DNA from: Streptomyces sp. CB00455
GTDB taxonomy: Bacteria; Actinomycetota; Actinomycetes; Streptomycetales; Streptomycetaceae
Direction: 5' to 3'
Length of the DNA: 64,000 bases
NCBI RefSeq assembly: GCF_001905445.1
Contig: NZ_LIVQ01000010.1
Location: 133,417-197,416, forward strand
Each line of letters opens with the position of its first letter. Position 1 is the first letter of the stretch. The notes beneath the pieces were generated by a model. The model made no database searches and was not told where the DNA came from. It saw nothing but the letters and a program-made list of their open reading frames with translations. A program made the translations under genes and the position numbers. Below are positions 8,623-17,272 of the stretch, piece after piece.

Positions 8623-8951
8623 ACCCCACGATCCCGATGGCTCCCACCCTCGTCGCCATGCTGGCCCTCGCCGGCGGGACCTTCCTGCTGCGCCTCTCCG
8701 GGCCCGCCCTGCGCGCCCGGGTCACCTTCCCGGAGCGGGCGGAGAAGCTGCTGGAGGCTTCCGCCGTCGTCCTGCTCGCCGCGCTCACGGCCACCGCCGC
8801 GCTCACCGAGGGGGACGGCTTCGCCGGGGTCGCCCGGCCCGTCGGGGTGCTGCTCGGCGGAGTGCTCGCCTGGCGCAAGGCACCGTTCCTCGTGGTGGTG
8901 CTCGCCGCGGCCGCCGCGACGGCCCTGCTGAGGCTCGCCGGCGTCCCGTAG
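8619..8951 (+). CDS. azlD: AzlD-family transporter subunit
   Basis: This 110-residue hydrophobic protein has about four membrane helices and the AzlD features GTFLLRLSGPAL near the N terminus and GVLAWRKAPFLVVVLAAAA near the C terminus. The start is TTG 8619, overlapping the azlC TGA by the sequence TTGA, with AAGGAG at 8606-8611 at good spacing. AzlD is the obligate small partner of AzlC in branched-chain amino acid export. Nothing suggests truncation. Confidence 0.85.
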   Translation: MNPTIPMAPTLVAMLALAGGTFLLRLSGPALRARVTFPERAEKLLEASAVVLLAALTATAALTEGDGFAGVARPVGVLLGGVLAWRKAPFLVVVLAAAAATALLRLAGVP

Positions 8952-9216
8952 GCCGTCCACGGATGCGGCGCCCGGCGTCCACCGTTCATTTCACCGCCGC
9001 AAAGGCGGATGGGCGCAAAGCCCCTTCCACGGACTTCCCTCCCTTTCCCGCTGCCCACGTCCCCGAGCGCCGAATAATGGATCCGCATCGGCCGTGTATA
9101 GACGGCCCGCGTAGCGTCGGCCCAGGTGGTCGCCCCTCCGGGACGTTCCGCCCTCGGCTGTGCGTCCCGACCGGTCCCGGCCGCCCTGTTCCGTCAACGC
9201 ATTCGGGGGAGTTCTC

Positions 9217-9813
9217 GTGGACGCGGACACGAAGCGTTTCGCTCCGCCGGGTCCCTGGCCCGCCGGCCCGGCCGGCTCCCCCCGCCGTCCGGTGCCGCTC
9301 TTCGGCGCAGTGCCCCCCGCGGACCGTGCTCCGGCCGACCGCCGGGACCACGGCGCAGAGGTGGCCGCGCTCGCGGCGCAGCCCGCCGCCCGGCCGTCAA
9401 GACCGGCCCGGCCGTCCAGCCGGCGGCCGCAAACCGAGGAGTCGTGGGAAACCCGCATGAGCACCGCACAGACCCCGGGCCCGCACGCCGGGGGCCCCGG
9501 CCCCGCCACCGGCCGCCACCTCGCCACCGACCGGCCGGCGCCGGCCCACGACCGCAGCTGGGACGCGGTCATGGCGAGGGTGCCCCTGCTGTCCGAGCGC
9601 GAGCTCGACGTCTTCCACCTGCTGGCGAGAGGCGCGTCGAACCGCACCGTCGCAGCCCGACTCGCCATCACCGAGCGCACCGCCAAGGCCCATGTGGCCC
9701 AGATCCTCTCCAAACTGCGCGTGGAGTCCCGCCTCCAGGCCGGGATCGTCGGCTTCGCCTGGGAGACCCGCTCCCACGGCGGCCGCCACCTCCCCCTCCA
9801 GCAGTCCGCCTGA
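9217..9813 (+). CDS. LuxR-type HTH transcriptional regulator
   Basis: The C-terminal 65 residues form a clear LuxR/FixJ HTH: LSERELDVFHLLARGASNRTVAARLAITERTAKAHVAQILSKL, split here across two motifs for DNA contact and dimerisation. The N-terminal part is low-complexity, rich in Pro, Ala and Arg, with no receiver or ligand domain. GTG 9217 is chosen because GGGGGAG lies five bases upstream, giving 198 residues. An ATG at 9457 would give 118 residues, but its nearest purine-rich stretch is about 15 bases away. The target genes are unknown. The 265 bases before it contain no gene; TATAGA near 9100 could be part of a promoter. Confidence 0.7.
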   Translation: MDADTKRFAPPGPWPAGPAGSPRRPVPLFGAVPPADRAPADRRDHGAEVAALAAQPAARPSRPARPSSRRPQTEESWETRMSTAQTPGPHAGGPGPATGRHLATDRPAPAHDRSWDAVMARVPLLSERELDVFHLLARGASNRTVAARLAITERTAKAHVAQILSKLRVESRLQAGIVGFAWETRSHGGRHLPLQQSA

Positions 9814-9895
9814 GGCGCAGAGAGGAGACGCCGGAGTATTCCGCTGAGCCGTACGGGCATTGAGATGCTCACCCGGCCCTCCCCAGGGTCGGGTC

Positions 9896-10222
9896 ATGAA
9901 CAACGAGAGCGCCCAGAGCACCGGGGTGGGGGACGTCGAAGTCATCCGGATCGTCGAGTGGACGGGGGCCTTCGGCCCCGCCCGCGAACTCTCGGTCTTC
10001 GTCGGCGACCTGCTCCACAGCCCGGTGCAGATCCTCGACCCCACCTGCAACAGCTGCTTCTGCCTGGACGCGGCGCAGGCGGCGGCCACCCGCCGCAGGA
10101 TCCTCGAACGGGCCGCCGACGAAAGGGAACTGGTGGTCCCCGCCCACTTCGCCGGCCCGGGCGCGGTGGAGGTCTCCCGCCGGGACGGGAGCTTCACCCT
10201 CGGCCGCCGGGAAAGGTGGTGA
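9896..10222 (+). pseudogene. Internally deleted MBL-fold metallo-hydrolase remnant
   Basis: The 108-residue frame starts like actinobacterial MBL-fold hydrolases (GDVEVIRIVEWTGAFGPARE) and then jumps straight to their C-terminal part (GDLLHSPVQILDPTCNSCFC..., AATRRRILERAADERELVVPAHFAGPGAVEV). The central HxHxDH metal site and roughly 150 residues are absent, so a hydrolase is not expected to work. Its reading frame is intact, so the deletion was in frame or the short protein is kept for another reason. Assignment rests on recognition of both ends, not on an alignment. Confidence 0.6.
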
Positions 10223-10293
10223 GCCGGGCCCCCGGGCTCGCGGTCACGGCGCCGGCGCGACCACCGGCGACGGGACCACCACCGGCGACGGGA

Positions 10294-10320
10294 CGCGGCC
10301 ACGAAAACCACCCGGCCGCG
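10294..10320. terminator. Possible bidirectional terminator hairpin
   Basis: CGCGGCC (10294-10300) and GGCCGCG (10314-10320) form 7-bp arms around an A-rich loop. They lie between the convergent metallo-hydrolase remnant and the helicase gene. A direct repeat of ACCACCGGCGACGGG precedes it. Confidence 0.35.
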
Positions 10321-10331
10321 AAACCACCCGC

Positions 10332-12866
10332 TCAGGGAAGCACCGGACCGCCGGTCTCCCGCCGCTCGCCCGCCCACCTCATGCCGAGCGCATCGAGTTG
10401 CTCCACCCGCCGCTCGTCCAGTGACGACCGCCTGCTGCGGCAGTTCGAGAGGAACGCACCGAGCTTGACCTCCCGGACGCCCTCTCCCACCTCCGCAGCG
10501 ACGACGGGCAGCCCGTCCGCATCCACCGGCACCGGTTCCACGTGCTTGCGGGGCACGTCGAGGTGGCCCTCCCGCCCGTGGAACCGGGCGGCGGCCGACA
10601 GGTTCAGCCGCCACTTGTCGGCCTGGCTGGTCCGCCGTCCGGCCTGCTCGCGCTCCCGCGCGGTGACCGGCCCGAGGCCGAGGAAGTTCTCCAGCATCCA
10701 CCGCTGCCCGGCGGCCAGAGCGTCCCATCCCCAGCGCTGCGCACGGACCCACTGGCCCAGGTCCTCGCCCTGCACCACGGCCTCACCCGGCGCCACGGGC
10801 AACCGTCCGTCCACCGCCAGCTGCGCGCGGGCGAGCGTGAAGCAGCGCTGCCAGGCTAGGGGCCACGCCGGGCACCAGGCCGGGTCGATCTCCTCCAGCT
10901 GCTCGCGCCGCTCCGGCGGCATCGACCACACCAGGGGCAGCGGCTCCAGGCCCTCGGCCTCACGCTGCTCGTTGTGCACCGTCCGACGGGCCGCCGCCCG
11001 CGCGTTCTTGAGCCACACTCCGACCTGCTGACCCCGCCAGACCGCCTCGACGGGCGCCAGCAGGTGCCCGTGTTCCGCGGCCCAGCCGCGCGCGGCGGCC
11101 AGTCCCTCCTCCCAGGCGGTGTCGCGCTCGGACCACACCATGCCGAGCCCGTCGAGCTGCCCGGTCCGCTCCCGGGAGAGCCGTCCGGCCGCGTGCGCGC
11201 GCCGGGCGTCGGCGATCCACTGGCCGAGGGGGAAACCGGCCGGCGCGGCCGGCTCCGGCACCTTGTAGGCGAAGGGCACCCGCAGGTCGCCGTGTTCGCG
11301 GCGGTAGAGCATCGCCGCGTCCAGACCGCGCAGCCAGTGCGTCCTCTCCGGTTCCAGCACCCGCAGCCTGACGAAGGCGGCGAGTCGCGCGGGATCACGG
11401 GGCGTCGAGAACGTCAGCAGCGCGTGCGCCGGGCCGCTGACGCCCTCGGCGTCCGGATGCCACTCGCCGGGCGGTGTCGCAGCGGAAAGCGGCGTGTAGC
11501 GGCTCGGGGCCTGGGGCTCCGCGAGCCGCTCCACCAGCCGCGCGTCGTGCGCCCGGAGCGCTTCGAGCAGCCGGACGAGATCGCGGTACCCCCGCGAGGT
11601 GAGCATCTCGTCCGGACCCTCCCCGGGACCCAGCAGGACGGGCACCACGAGCGAGGCGACCTTCCCCTCGTCCGGCCGCATCCGCAGCGCCCGGCCCACG
11701 GCCTGGACCAGGTCGGGCATCGACCCGCGCAGGTCCGCCCAGAACACCGAATCGCACCGGGCGGTGTCCACCCCCTCGCCGAGGACGCGGACGGAACTCA
11801 GGAAGGACTTGTCCACCGGCGCGCCGTCGGCCGCGGCGCCGGCCGCGAAATCACCCAGCGCGCGGCGCCGGTAGCCCGGCCCGTGCTCCCCGCACACCCA
11901 GTCCGCCCACACCGACCGCGGATACAGGTCCGGGTCGAGGCCGTGCAACTGCACGGCGACGTCCGGCAGGCCCGTGGCGAAGGTTTCGGCCTCCTTGACC
12001 TGGTGGTGGAAGACCAGCGTACGGTCGAACCCGCAGCTCGCCGCGGCCTTGAGCAGGGCGGTCTGCAACGCCGCCAGCCGGGCGCCGCGCACCCGGTCGG
12101 AGCGCTGCTCCACACCGAGCAACTCGGTGGCCCGCAGCCCCGGATCGCTGACGTCGACCGCGATCACCCGGTAGGGCGCGACGATGCGGCGGTCGATCGC
12201 CTCCGACAGCGTCAGCGTGTGGCACCGCGCCCCGAACGGCCCGTCCTCGTCGTCCTCCATCGAGGCGACCTGCCCACCGGACCCGCTCCGCTCCGGCTGG
12301 TCCTCACCGTCCTGCCACAACCGCGGCGTGGCGGTCATGTACAGCCGCCGGGCGGCCGGGATCCGCCCGTTGTCGTGGACCACCGCCCAGGGCTTCCCGA
12401 TCCGCCCGGACGTCCGGTGCGCCTCGTCGACCACGACCAGGTCCCAGGCGGGCAGCCCGGCGGCATGGGCGCGCTCCAGCGTCCCGAGCCCCAGCGACGC
12501 GTAGGTGGAGAAGACCGCGACCTGCTCGTGGTGCGCGGTCCACCGAACGATCTCGTACGGATCCGTGGTGCTGGGGAAACCCGACTCGTCCCCGCGCAGC
12601 GAGGAGACGCCGAGCATCGGTCCGGCGCGTCCCGCGGCCCGCCACGCGGCGACCGTCTGGGCCAGCAGGTCCAACGACGGCACCAGCACCAGCACCCGGC
12701 CCGCCCGCAGTTCCTGCGCACTGCGGGCCGCCACCAGCGACTTCCCCGAACCGGTGGCCATCACCACCTGGGTCCGCAGCCCACGTCCGGGCGGCCTTCC
12801 CCCCAGAGCCTTGAGCACCGCGTCCACGGCCTCGCGCTGGTGCGGCCGCAACTCCATCCGGGACAT
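10332..12866 (-). CDS. DEAH-box superfamily 2 helicase with helicase-associated repeats
   Basis: The 844-residue protein starts with a Q-motif-like RPHQREAV, Walker A MATGSGKS (36-43), DEAH (147-150), TATPR near 176 and a motif VI QAVGRALRMRP around 390, so it is an SF2 DNA or RNA helicase. The C-terminal half contains several helicase-associated domains, repeats with Trp and LG-W patterns that often bind DNA. The start ATG shares one base with the stop of the upstream MarR-type gene (TGATG), so the two are translationally coupled. Its cellular role is unknown; such proteins are widespread in Streptomyces and sometimes sit in mobile islands. Confidence 0.88.
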   Translation of the reverse strand: MSRMELRPHQREAVDAVLKALGGRPPGRGLRTQVVMATGSGKSLVAARSAQELRAGRVLVLVPSLDLLAQTVAAWRAAGRAGPMLGVSSLRGDESGFPSTTDPYEIVRWTAHHEQVAVFSTYASLGLGTLERAHAAGLPAWDLVVVDEAHRTSGRIGKPWAVVHDNGRIPAARRLYMTATPRLWQDGEDQPERSGSGGQVASMEDDEDGPFGARCHTLTLSEAIDRRIVAPYRVIAVDVSDPGLRATELLGVEQRSDRVRGARLAALQTALLKAAASCGFDRTLVFHHQVKEAETFATGLPDVAVQLHGLDPDLYPRSVWADWVCGEHGPGYRRRALGDFAAGAAADGAPVDKSFLSSVRVLGEGVDTARCDSVFWADLRGSMPDLVQAVGRALRMRPDEGKVASLVVPVLLGPGEGPDEMLTSRGYRDLVRLLEALRAHDARLVERLAEPQAPSRYTPLSAATPPGEWHPDAEGVSGPAHALLTFSTPRDPARLAAFVRLRVLEPERTHWLRGLDAAMLYRREHGDLRVPFAYKVPEPAAPAGFPLGQWIADARRAHAAGRLSRERTGQLDGLGMVWSERDTAWEEGLAAARGWAAEHGHLLAPVEAVWRGQQVGVWLKNARAAARRTVHNEQREAEGLEPLPLVWSMPPERREQLEEIDPAWCPAWPLAWQRCFTLARAQLAVDGRLPVAPGEAVVQGEDLGQWVRAQRWGWDALAAGQRWMLENFLGLGPVTAREREQAGRRTSQADKWRLNLSAAARFHGREGHLDVPRKHVEPVPVDADGLPVVAAEVGEGVREVKLGAFLSNCRSRRSSLDERRVEQLDALGMRWAGERRETGGPVLP

Positions 12867-13435
12867 CAGCGCGCGGTGCCCCGGCCCGGGGCGGGGCGGG
12901 GACGCAGACCGTTCTGGGAGTCGACGTACTTGAGCATGAGACGGGCGAAGTCCAGCCGCTCGCGCTCGCTCCAGTCGGCGGTGACGTGCTCGAAGGCCGC
13001 GCGCTGGTGGCGGCGGAAGCGGGCCATCAGCTCCCTGCCCCCGGCACTGAGGTGGAGGACCGTACGGCGGCCGTCGCGCTGGGAGGCGGCGCGGACCAGG
13101 TAGCCGGCGGAGATGGAGTCGGACACCATGCGGCTGGCCACCGAGGGGTCGACGCCCAGGTACTCGGCCACCGCGCCGACGGTCACCTCGCGCCCTCCGT
13201 CCGGCCCGGCCTGCTCGCCCGACCCGCCCGACTCGGCCTGCTCGCCCGACCCGCCCGACTCGGCCTGCTCAGCCTGCTCGGCCTCCAGGACGATGTTGAG
13301 GACCAGGGTCCTGCTCAGGTCCTTCTGGGAAACCGGGTGCTCGACTTCCAGCAGCGAGGAGCGCCGGAGCTTTCCGAACGCCGGGCCGACGGCGTCCAGC
13401 AGCTCGTCGGCCGTGCGCGGCTCGTGCTTCGTCAT
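12866..13435 (-). CDS. MarR-family regulator with expanded linker
   Basis: The 189-residue protein contains a winged-helix core: VTVGAVAEYLGVDPSVASRMVSDSISAGYLVRAASQRDGRRTVLHLSAGGREL. The helix before it is followed by a Gly-Ser-Glu-Gln insertion made of two exact 9-residue units (ESGGSGEQA), encoded by a 27-bp tandem repeat. ATG 13435 is chosen because GGGCGG lies just upstream and upstream residues look non-coding. It is divergent from an NAD(P)-binding protein, and the intergenic region holds a palindrome at 13489-13508. It probably represses that gene and its own operon with the helicase. Confidence 0.82.
   Translation of the reverse strand: MTKHEPRTADELLDAVGPAFGKLRRSSLLEVEHPVSQKDLSRTLVLNIVLEAEQAEQAESGGSGEQAESGGSGEQAGPDGGREVTVGAVAEYLGVDPSVASRMVSDSISAGYLVRAASQRDGRRTVLHLSAGGRELMARFRRHQRAAFEHVTADWSERERLDFARLMLKYVDSQNGLRPRPAPGRGTAR
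13207..13270. repeat. 27-bp tandem repeat inside the MarR-type gene
   Basis: Two perfect copies of a 27-base unit (13207-13233 and 13234-13260) are followed by ten bases of a third. The unit length is a multiple of three, so copy-number changes would lengthen or shorten the linker without a frameshift. Confidence 0.9.
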
Positions 13436-13488
13436 GCCGCCCATCGTACAGAGATGACTGCGCGAAGACATGTGTTGACGAGAAAACG

Positions 13489-13508
13489 TATGCATGTAAG
13501 CATGCATA
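13489..13508. promoter_or_regulatory. Palindromic operator in the marR/NAD(P)-binding intergenic region
   Basis: TATGCATG-TAAG-CATGCATA is a perfect inverted repeat with 8-bp arms. It lies between divergent genes, just after TTGACG at 13475-13480, which may be a -35 box for the rightward gene. The size and symmetry suit a MarR dimer. Confidence 0.6.
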
Positions 13509-13535
13509 TGCAGCCAACAATAGTCTGGAGTCCCC

Positions 13536-14378
13536 ATGACCATCCTCGTCACCGGCGCCCGCGGCCGGGTCGCCCGTGCGGTCCTCGACCGCCTGCACGC
13601 CGCCGGCCTCGACCTCCGCGCGGCAAGCGCCCGGCCCGCCGAACTGACCGTCCCCTCCGGCGTCGAGAGCGCCGGACTCGTCCTGGACCGGCCCGAGACC
13701 TTCGCCCCCGCGCTGCGCGGCGTCCGCCAGGTCTTCCTCTACCCGGAGCCCGCCGGCATCGACGACCTGATCGAGGCCGCCGCGACCGCCGGCGTCGAGC
13801 ACGTCGTCCTGCTCTCCTCGTCCACGGTCCTCGCCCCCGGCGCCGAGAACGATCCGCTCGCGAGCCACAGCCTCGCGGTCGAGCGCGCCCTCGCGGGCTC
13901 CGGCCTCACCCGGACGGTCCTGCGCCCGGGCGCCTTCACCACCAACTCCCTGGCCTGGGCCCACTGCATCGGCCGGTCGATGCCCGTCCCGCTCGCCTAC
14001 CCGGACGCCTGCACCGCGCCCATCCACCCCGAGGACATCGCCGACATCGCCGTCGCAGCCCTGACCGGCGACACCCTCACCGGCCGCCCGGTCAGCCTGA
14101 CCGGCCCCGAGCCGCTCTCCTTCCGCGAACAGCTCGCCGTCCTCGGGGACGTCCTCGGGCGCGAGGTCGCGGTCCGTCACATCACCCGCGCCGAGGCGGA
14201 GCGCGAGATGGGCCGCCACATGCCCGCGCCGGTGGCCTCCTCGCTGCTCGACCTGTGGGAAGCCGCCGACGGCCGTCCCGCCGCCCTCGCCGACACCACC
14301 GCGACGCTGCTCGGCCGCCCCGCCCGCACTTTCCGCCAGTGGGCCCGCGAGAACGCCGGCTCCTTCACCGGGCCCTGA
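13536..14378 (+). CDS. NAD(P)-binding NmrA/SDR-like protein
   Basis: The 280-residue protein begins with the Rossmann strand ILVTGARGRVARAVL and resembles NmrA-like atypical short-chain dehydrogenases. It has HVVLLSSSTVL in strand five, VLRPGAFTTNSLAWA, and HPEDIADIAVAAL followed by the typical 'TGPEPLSFREQ' region. Members act as NADPH sensors or reductases. It is divergent from the MarR-type regulator with a palindrome between them, a layout common for electrophile- or quinone-inducible genes. GGAG at 13527-13530 precedes the ATG. The substrate is unknown. Confidence 0.82.
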   Translation: MTILVTGARGRVARAVLDRLHAAGLDLRAASARPAELTVPSGVESAGLVLDRPETFAPALRGVRQVFLYPEPAGIDDLIEAAATAGVEHVVLLSSSTVLAPGAENDPLASHSLAVERALAGSGLTRTVLRPGAFTTNSLAWAHCIGRSMPVPLAYPDACTAPIHPEDIADIAVAALTGDTLTGRPVSLTGPEPLSFREQLAVLGDVLGREVAVRHITRAEAEREMGRHMPAPVASSLLDLWEAADGRPAALADTTATLLGRPARTFRQWARENAGSFTGP

Positions 14379-14582
14379 CCCCCCGTCCCCACCGCCGGGC
14401 TCCAGCCACCCGCGCCTGGACGATGCCAACGGCGTCATCAGCGACCTGACCCGCATCCCCCTGAACCCGCCCGCACCGGCCCCGGTGTCGCCCGTGCAGA
14501 CGCGCACCGGATGCCGTCCGCCCTGCGCCGGGGCAGTCTGTGCCCAAGGCCAGCCCATCACCGCACAGACGAGGACCGCGCC

Positions 14583-14933
14583 ATGTCCCACAGCCGGCGT
14601 ATCGGCGTCATCACCGGCGCCGCAGCACTGCTGCTCACCGCCACCGCCTGCTCGGGCATGGGCCGGAGCACCGTGGGGACGCTCACCTTCCGCGGCAACG
14701 ACGCGGCGGCGGAGATCACGTACTCCAACACCCTGGTCACGGGATGCCACCGCATCGCCGTTCCCCGGGGAGCCACCCACGTGGTGAACAACACCCTCGT
14801 CGACGTCGTCCTGTACGGCAACGAGCGGTGCGAGAAGCGCGACGGACAGGACGGCACCTACGTCGCCACGACCCTCTCGGACGTGACCGCCCCCGTCAGC
14901 CGCCCCTGGCGCAGCTTCAGCGTCATCCACTGA
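14583..14933 (+). CDS. Small putative lipoprotein
   Basis: The 116-residue protein has an Arg-containing N terminus, a hydrophobic stretch (ITGAAALLLTATAC) and a Cys in a plausible lipobox, so it is probably lipidated and surface-anchored. The mature part is short and beta-rich, with two further Cys residues (TGCHRIAV and NERCEKRD) that may form a disulfide. It contains no recognised enzymatic motif. ATG 14583 follows a GAGGA stretch. It stands alone, converging with the next small membrane gene. Function unknown. Confidence 0.65.
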   Translation: MSHSRRIGVITGAAALLLTATACSGMGRSTVGTLTFRGNDAAAEITYSNTLVTGCHRIAVPRGATHVVNNTLVDVVLYGNERCEKRDGQDGTYVATTLSDVTAPVSRPWRSFSVIH

Positions 14934-14953
14934 CTCCGGCACCGCGGGGCGGG

Positions 14954-15181
14954 TCAGCGGCGGGTGCGCCAGGTGCCGTAGAGCCCGGCGACGGCGCTGA
15001 CGACGCCGGCGAAGCCCGCCTCCCCGACGGCGAGGTAGATGCCCGCACAGGTGGCGAGGAGAGCGATCAGCACGATGCTGTCGCGGTTGCCGTGCCGGTT
15101 CGCGTCGGGGGGCGTGGCCGGTTCCTCCACGGGGGGCCGTGCGGGGCCGGGTGTCCGGGGTGTCGCGTCGTCGTGTGTCAT
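14954..15181 (-). CDS. Small membrane protein, unknown function
   Basis: The 75-residue protein has a Pro-rich, polar first half and then two short hydrophobic segments (SIVLIALLATCAGIYLAV and GFAGVVSAVAGLYGTW), ending with basic WRTRR. It is probably an inner-membrane hairpin with the tail in the cytoplasm. The sequence has Streptomyces-like codon use. I do not recognise a family. Confidence 0.5.
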   Translation of the reverse strand: MTHDDATPRTPGPARPPVEEPATPPDANRHGNRDSIVLIALLATCAGIYLAVGEAGFAGVVSAVAGLYGTWRTRR

Positions 15182-15381
15182 GCCTCAAGGAGAGCGGCTG
15201 CCGGATCGGGATCCCAGTGATCCGTACGGGCCCGCATGGACCCGGACGACACCCGTCCTGCCACCAGGGGATCCGCCCTGATCCCGAACGCCGCCGGGCG
15301 TTCGACAACGTTCGGCAGATTCCGCGTACGTACGCCACCGGGCCCCTCTAGCGTTGGTTTCCGGACAAGGGGGGTGAGCCG

Positions 15382-16521
15382 GTGACATACGAAGATCCCG
15401 GGATCGAGCCGCACGACGCCACCGCTATCACCGCGTTCGAGGACGCGCTGCGCCAGTTCACGGAGGAACTGAACCGGCTGCACATCGCCAACGGCGCGCC
15501 GTCCTACGCGACCATGGCCGGCGCCTCGGTGCGTCCGAAGCTGACCAAGGCGGGCCTGAACGAAATACTCGCCGGCAAGCGCTTCACCTCCCTGGAGGCA
15601 CTGCTCGAATTCGTCCGGGTCGTCACCGCTCCCCGGGAGGTGGATCCGCCTGCCGCCCGTCTGCGGGCCGACCCCGTTCTCGTGGACGACTGGCGCGGCC
15701 GCTGGCAGGAGGTCAAACTCCTCCAGCGCCAGGCCCAGCCCGCGAGCAGACGCCTCCGCGCCACCGTGCGGCAGACCCTGGACGACGCCGCTCAAGAAGC
15801 CGAGGCCGTCCGGGAGGACGCCCGCGCCGAAGCGGTCCGCATCCGCGCCGAAGCGGAAACCGAGGCCGCGCGCGTACGCGCCCGGGCCCGCCGCCACGCC
15901 GAAGAACTCCTGCACCATGCCCGCCTGGAAGCCGAACGGGCCCACGGGCTGCCAGGAGGAGAAGAGGGGGAGGGGACGGGGAAGGGGAGGGGGAGGGAAC
16001 CGGGGGAAGGGGAGGGGACAGGGGAAGGACCGCACACCCCGGTGGTCGCCACCGGTTCCGGCGCTCCGCCTCCACGCGGCGGCCGGTCGTGGCGGCCGCG
16101 CGGAGAGCCCGCGCCGCGCCCGGCGTTACGTCCGGCGTTACGTCCGCTGGCCGCAGCGACCGGGGTGGCGGGACTGACGCTGGCCGCGATCCTGGCGGGA
16201 GACCCCTTCCTCGGGACGTCCGGCGACTGCCTGCCGGGCCCGGCCCACGCCGCCGACCGGCTCATCCCCCACGCCGGCCTCCAGGACCGCGGAACCGTGC
16301 GGCAGGCGGCGTACGCCCGCGAACCGGAGTCCATCATCTTCACCGACCTCGGCCGCCGCTTCGGGTTCCCCTCCTCCCCCTCGTCGACGGACGGATCGTC
16401 CACACCGAACCCGGCCCCGACCCCGAGCCCCACCCCGACCCCGACTCCCAGCCCGACCCCGACTCCCACCCCTTCGCCCACCCGGAGCACGTCCGACTCC
16501 TGCGCCCGAACCGGCTCCTGA
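15382..16521 (+). CDS. HTH-like, coiled-coil, single-pass membrane protein of unknown function
   Basis: The 379-residue protein has an N-terminal helical domain (about 10-85, with PSYATMAGAS...LTKAGLNEILAGKRFTSLEALLEFVRV) that resembles the Xre-like domain of many Streptomyces proteins. It then has an Ala/Glu/Arg coiled coil (about 120-195), a Gly/Glu low-complexity stretch encoded by GGGGA-type repeats, one membrane helix (about 257-275), and a Pro-Thr-Ser-Pro repeat tail ending with two Cys. This layout suggests a cytoplasmic binding domain tethered to the membrane with a wall-spanning outer tail. GTG 15382 follows GGGGGGTGAG. Function unknown. Confidence 0.65.
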   Translation: MTYEDPGIEPHDATAITAFEDALRQFTEELNRLHIANGAPSYATMAGASVRPKLTKAGLNEILAGKRFTSLEALLEFVRVVTAPREVDPPAARLRADPVLVDDWRGRWQEVKLLQRQAQPASRRLRATVRQTLDDAAQEAEAVREDARAEAVRIRAEAETEAARVRARARRHAEELLHHARLEAERAHGLPGGEEGEGTGKGRGREPGEGEGTGEGPHTPVVATGSGAPPPRGGRSWRPRGEPAPRPALRPALRPLAAATGVAGLTLAAILAGDPFLGTSGDCLPGPAHAADRLIPHAGLQDRGTVRQAAYAREPESIIFTDLGRRFGFPSSPSSTDGSSTPNPAPTPSPTPTPTPSPTPTPTPSPTRSTSDSCARTGS

Positions 16522-16561
16522 CCCGCCGGGGCGAGCGGGGAGGGCCGGTGACGGTGACGGG

Positions 16562-17233
16562 TCAGGTGCCGCGCTGGTCGTGGCTGTCCCGGCGGAGCCG
16601 GTCGGTGTGGCGGGTCATCGCGTCGATGCGGCCGGCGAGCTCGGCGTCCTCGGGCCGCAAGTGGGGCCGGGCGTCGGCCAGCGGCCCGAGGAGGCGGGCC
16701 GCGTCGTTGTCGGCGAGCGCTGTGTTCAGCTCACCGATAGCTCCCTGGGCGTCGGCCGGGAGGCCGGTGAGGGAAGTGACCTGGCCCGCGAGCCTGCGCA
16801 GTTCGGCGGCGTTGCCGCGGGCCCAGGCAGCCACGGTGCGGTTCGCGGCGCGCGTGCTGCGGGTGGCCTGCACACGCTGTTCGCCGGTGCTTCCGGCTGC
16901 TCCCGGGCGGGAGCGGAGGTAGCGGCGTTCCGCGGCCTGGCGGCTGGCGACCCCGAGAGGCGCGGCGAGGTCAGCCCAGCTCGCACCCCGGCCCCGGGCG
17001 GTCTCGATCAGTCCGCTCTCCCAGCCCGCCAGCTGCTCACGGGTCTCGCGCAGCCTGGCCAGTGCGGCCAGGGCCGGGTCCGGGCCGGAATCCGGCCCGG
17101 CCGGCCGGCCGGCGGTCGTCGGTGTTCGCGGGGGCGCTTGCCGGGCGTCCTCGATGGCCCGGCCGATGGTTTCCAGAGCGGCTGCGGCGGCGTTGAAGGG
17201 GACCGGGTCGGTCGGCTGTGCGGCCTCGTGCAT
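16562..17233 (-). CDS. rheA: RheA-like repressor of hsp18
   Basis: The 223-residue protein is divergent from the small heat-shock gene, as RheA is in Streptomyces albus, where it represses hsp18 and itself and acts as a thermosensor. Its central segment LAGWESGLIETARGRGASWADLAAPLGVASRQAAERRYLR looks like an HTH. The intergenic region contains TGTCATC-N5-GATGACA, the published RheA operator form, plus a near copy next to its own start. Context and operator make the assignment strong, although I cannot align the protein itself. The N-terminal 50 residues are Pro/Ala-rich and probably flexible. Confidence 0.8.
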   Translation of the reverse strand: MHEAAQPTDPVPFNAAAAALETIGRAIEDARQAPPRTPTTAGRPAGPDSGPDPALAALARLRETREQLAGWESGLIETARGRGASWADLAAPLGVASRQAAERRYLRSRPGAAGSTGEQRVQATRSTRAANRTVAAWARGNAAELRRLAGQVTSLTGLPADAQGAIGELNTALADNDAARLLGPLADARPHLRPEDAELAGRIDAMTRHTDRLRRDSHDQRGT

Positions 17234-17247
17234 GGCGTTCTCCGTAG

Positions 17248-17266
17248 TGTCATCCTCTGGCTGACA
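17248..17266. promoter_or_regulatory. Second, imperfect RheA-type operator
   Basis: TGTCATC-CTCTG-GCTGACA matches TGTCATC-N5-GATGACA with one mismatch. It is 15 bases upstream of the rheA start on the minus strand, and its centre is 26 bases from that of the perfect operator, a spacing suited to autorepression. Confidence 0.6.
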
Positions 17267-17272
17267 GCTGGC

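Noticed and set aside
16374..16505. Possible slippage array in the Pro-Thr-Ser tail
   Set aside because: Codons vary between units, so it is a protein-level repeat, not a DNA microsatellite.
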